Source of the DNA: Erythrobacter mangrovi
GTDB lineage: Bacteria; Pseudomonadota; Alphaproteobacteria; Sphingomonadales; Sphingomonadaceae
DNA: 64,000 nucleotides
Assembly (NCBI RefSeq): GCF_013260645.1
Contig: NZ_CP053921.1
Coordinates: 2,529,289-2,593,288, forward strand
Direction: 5' to 3'
In this document: one piece after another, positions 61,971 to 64,000 of the stretch
Numbering within the stretch: position 1 is the first letter of the stretch
How the letters are laid out: every line of letters starts with the position of its first letter
Program-made: the position numbers and the translations under genes
The notes under the pieces: model-generated
The model's input: the letters and a program-made list of their open reading frames with translations, nothing else
Databases searched by the model: none
What the model was told of the DNA's origin: nothing

Positions 61971-63203
61971 ATGGCAAGAGAGTCCGACGTGACCAGCAAG
62001 TTCGGCAAGAAGCGCGATGCGATTGTGCAAGCAGCGTCTGTCCTGATTAATGAAACGGGTGTGCAGGCGACTACTCTCACCAAGGTTGCAAAGGCAATCG
62101 GCCTCAACGCGACGAGCGTGACCTACTATTTTCCTCGCAAGGAACAGATGCTGGTCGCAACCTATGGCCAGACGATCTCCCTGATGAAGGACGTGTCCGC
62201 AGAAGCGCTTGCCCAGAACACGGTTCAGGCCCGCATCGCAAAGTTCATCTCACTTCACGTGGCAATGCGAGACAGGATCCGCCGAGGCGAACGCGGCTTG
62301 ATAACCGCACTGTCGGAGATTAGGTCGCTTGAACCCGAGCATCAGGACCTGTTGCTCAACGGCTACCGTGAGGTCGTCAATGATGTCCGCTCCTTCTTCG
62401 GACCGCCAGCCGACGAACGAGAGCGCGCGTTGTTCTCCGCCAGGGCTCATATCCTGATCGAGGCCATGCTCTGGTGGCCAGTGTGGTCGCTGCGCTACTC
62501 TGTTCTTGATTTCCCTCGCGTGGAACGGCGGATAATCGACCTGTTCTGCTTCGGCATTCCTGCGCAGCGGGGCGATTGGCAGCCGGCCCCGCTCGAAGAC
62601 GGGGGATGGCGCAGTCAGGCGTCTAAAACCGCAAGTCAGACCGACGAGTTCCTGCGCGCAGCGACCATCATGATAAACGAGCGCGGCTATCACGGTGCCT
62701 CGGTTAACCGCATCGCCGAAGCGCTCAATGTGACCAAGGGCAGTTTCTATCATCACAACAATGCCAAGGACGAACTCGTTCTGGATTGTTTTCAGCGCAG
62801 TTACGACCGCCTTTCCAAGGTGCAAATGGCAGGCACCAGGATGGAAGGCTCGCATTGGCATCGCCTTTCGAGCGTCCTGAACGAGCTTATGGAGCTGCAG
62901 TTCTTCGACGCGATGCCCCTGCTGAGGACAACCGCGCTCCAGGCTCTGGACAGCGCGCAGAAGACCGATGTGGTGATGCGATCCAACCGGCTGGCGCGGC
63001 GCTTTGCCGGTTTCCTCATCGACGGTTTCGAGGATGGCTCGGTGCGCGCGATCGATCCGTTGGTGGCGAGCCAGGTGCTAATGTCGACGCTAAACGGCGC
63101 CTATGAGGCCAGACGTTGGGCTTCGCGCTTCGATACAAGACAGGAAGCAATCTCGACTTATCTGTCCGTACTCTCGCATGGAATGCTCGCCGAACCAGAC
63201 TAG
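61971..63203 (+). CDS. Regulator with two tandem TetR domains
   Basis: 410 residues, twice the TetR size. Repeat 1 has a helix-turn-helix at about 17-60 (IVQAASVLINETGVQATTLT, KVAKAIGLNATSVTYYFPRK) and a ligand-type helical region to about 200. Repeat 2 has its own at about 226-270 (FLRAATIMINERGYHGASVN, RIAEALNVTKGSFYHHNNAK) and a second helical region to the end. There is a single open frame with no stop between, so it is a fusion, not two genes. It is likely to bind as a pseudo-dimer. It follows the acyl-CoA ligase by 70 bases. Confidence 0.9.
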   Translation: MARESDVTSKFGKKRDAIVQAASVLINETGVQATTLTKVAKAIGLNATSVTYYFPRKEQMLVATYGQTISLMKDVSAEALAQNTVQARIAKFISLHVAMRDRIRRGERGLITALSEIRSLEPEHQDLLLNGYREVVNDVRSFFGPPADERERALFSARAHILIEAMLWWPVWSLRYSVLDFPRVERRIIDLFCFGIPAQRGDWQPAPLEDGGWRSQASKTASQTDEFLRAATIMINERGYHGASVNRIAEALNVTKGSFYHHNNAKDELVLDCFQRSYDRLSKVQMAGTRMEGSHWHRLSSVLNELMELQFFDAMPLLRTTALQALDSAQKTDVVMRSNRLARRFAGFLIDGFEDGSVRAIDPLVASQVLMSTLNGAYEARRWASRFDTRQEAISTYLSVLSHGMLAEPD

Positions 63204-63211
63204 CCGCGGCT

Positions 63212-64000
63212 TCAATGGTGGTGGCGCGGCTCTCGCACCTTTGTGAGCAGGAGCGACAAAGCAAAGACCTGAGCGAACAGAACCATTGCAAATAGCGGTA
63301 CGAAGCCTTGGGCTGCTACCAGTATTCCCGCGAGGATCGGTCCGCTGGCCGCAATCGCGCCCTCGACCGTTGTCACCAAAGCAAGCCGCATGGGCGTATC
63401 CTCCATCTTGCCGAACTCGAGCACCATGGTGGTTGAAGCCAGCATCCAGCCGGATCCGCCAATTCCCAGCAATGTGAATGCGGCATAGAACGGGATGAGG
63501 CTGCTTCCAACAATCATCAGCACGACGCCTGCCGCTGAACAGCACAGGGCAATCAGATAGACCAGCTTGAAGCCAAACCTGTCGCCCAGCGGGCCCCAGA
63601 TCACATTGGAAACCGTGTCCGAACCAAGGAACGCAAAGCTCAATCCGCCGATCAGGGCGCCATCAAGTCCCAGTCTGCTGCCAGCATAGACGATCCAGAA
63701 TGGGGCCCCGACGCGAGCCATGGTCGAAAAGGCCTGTACAACCAGGAACGCCCCAAAATCCTTGTCCCGCACCAGCTCCGGAAATTGCCGGAAGCGCTCC
63801 CGGATCGAGACTTGTGGCCGCGAGATCGGTGCGACCGGTTCGCGGATCAGGTATTTCAGCGCGACCAGCCCTGCGCTGGTGAGGAGAAACGCGAACAGGA
63901 AAGTGGTCGCATATCCGTTGCCCAGCCAGTTGTCCGCGATCAGGTAGTTTCCGGCTGCCCATGCAAGCACCGCGGCAATGAGTCCGCCGGCGAAATTGCG
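63212..64000 (-). CDS. Major facilitator superfamily transporter, N-terminus cut by window edge
   Basis: The minus-strand frame is open to the right window edge, so its start is outside; about 263 codons are visible, with an in-frame ATG at 63970 that is probably internal. At least six hydrophobic segments are seen, with FLLTSAGLVALKYLIREP then a cytoplasmic loop (REPVAPISRP) and GPLGDRFGFKLVYL in the second half, the MFS loop motif. The C-terminus ends in HHH. Probably exports or imports a cluster metabolite; converges with the tandem TetR gene. Confidence 0.85.
   Translation of the reverse strand, partial: RNFAGGLIAAVLAWAAGNYLIADNWLGNGYATTFLFAFLLTSAGLVALKYLIREPVAPISRPQVSIRERFRQFPELVRDKDFGAFLVVQAFSTMARVGAPFWIVYAGSRLGLDGALIGGLSFAFLGSDTVSNVIWGPLGDRFGFKLVYLIALCCSAAGVVLMIVGSSLIPFYAAFTLLGIGGSGWMLASTTMVLEFGKMEDTPMRLALVTTVEGAIAASGPILAGILVAAQGFVPLFAMVLFAQVFALSLLLTKVREPRHHH

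Noticed and set aside
1..64000. CRISPR arrays, prophage genes, intact insertion sequences
   Set aside because: No regularly spaced repeats, cas genes, phage structural genes or complete transposases were seen.

Overview
The window reads as chromosomal DNA of an alphaproteobacterium, most likely a sphingomonad (Erythrobacteraceae or Sphingomonadaceae type). The reasons are its moderately high GC, dense genes with ATGA overlaps, a single bifunctional RelA/SpoT protein, a SusC-free TonB-receptor plus type-B carboxylesterase catabolic style, and helix-turn-helix proteins of a kind common in that order. This placement rests on protein character only.

Bases 1-7.7 kb are housekeeping: a 5-oxoprolinase running off the left edge, rsh, two small genes, an exported cyclophilin and tRNA-Ser(GGA). 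From 8.1 to 21.9 kb one minus-strand operon encodes dissimilatory nitrate reduction in the order narK(fused K1-K2)-narGHJI-parvulin-moaA-moaD-small ORF-moaB-moaC-moeA, which resembles the Pseudomonas narK1K2GHJI-ppi-moaA1 order. A divergent Dnr/FNR-type regulator follows, and near-perfect TTGAT-N4-ATCAA boxes lie in front of narK, the regulator itself, and a porin/carbonic-anhydrase pair. NnrS comes next.

From 26.3 to 41.8 kb is an assimilatory nitrate block: nasT-nasS (antiterminator and nitrate sensor), then two operons, nrtA-nrtB-nrtCD-porin and nirB-nirD-nasA-cobA-(decayed moaA). Each operon is preceded by a similar ~175-nt leader ending in a Rho-independent terminator. These leaders are the presumed NasT targets. 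mobA faces the second operon. Together the two halves give nitrate uptake across both membranes, reduction to nitrite and ammonium, siroheme methylation and part of Mo-cofactor synthesis. MoaC here is internally deleted and moaE is not seen.

From 42 to 64 kb lies an accessory catabolic region: four exported type-B carboxylesterases, a TonB-dependent receptor, a DapA-like protein with a Tat-like leader, an amidohydrolase_2 protein, a Tat-signal MmgE/PrpD protein, VOC protein, three TetR-type regulators (one with an extra N-terminal helix-turn-helix, one with two tandem TetR domains), thiolase, acyl-CoA ligase and an MFS transporter cut by the right edge. A shared promoter-like box, consensus TTGACAnTCtAACcA, lies in four intergenic regions and always points toward its gene, so the cluster looks like one regulon for an unidentified ester substrate.
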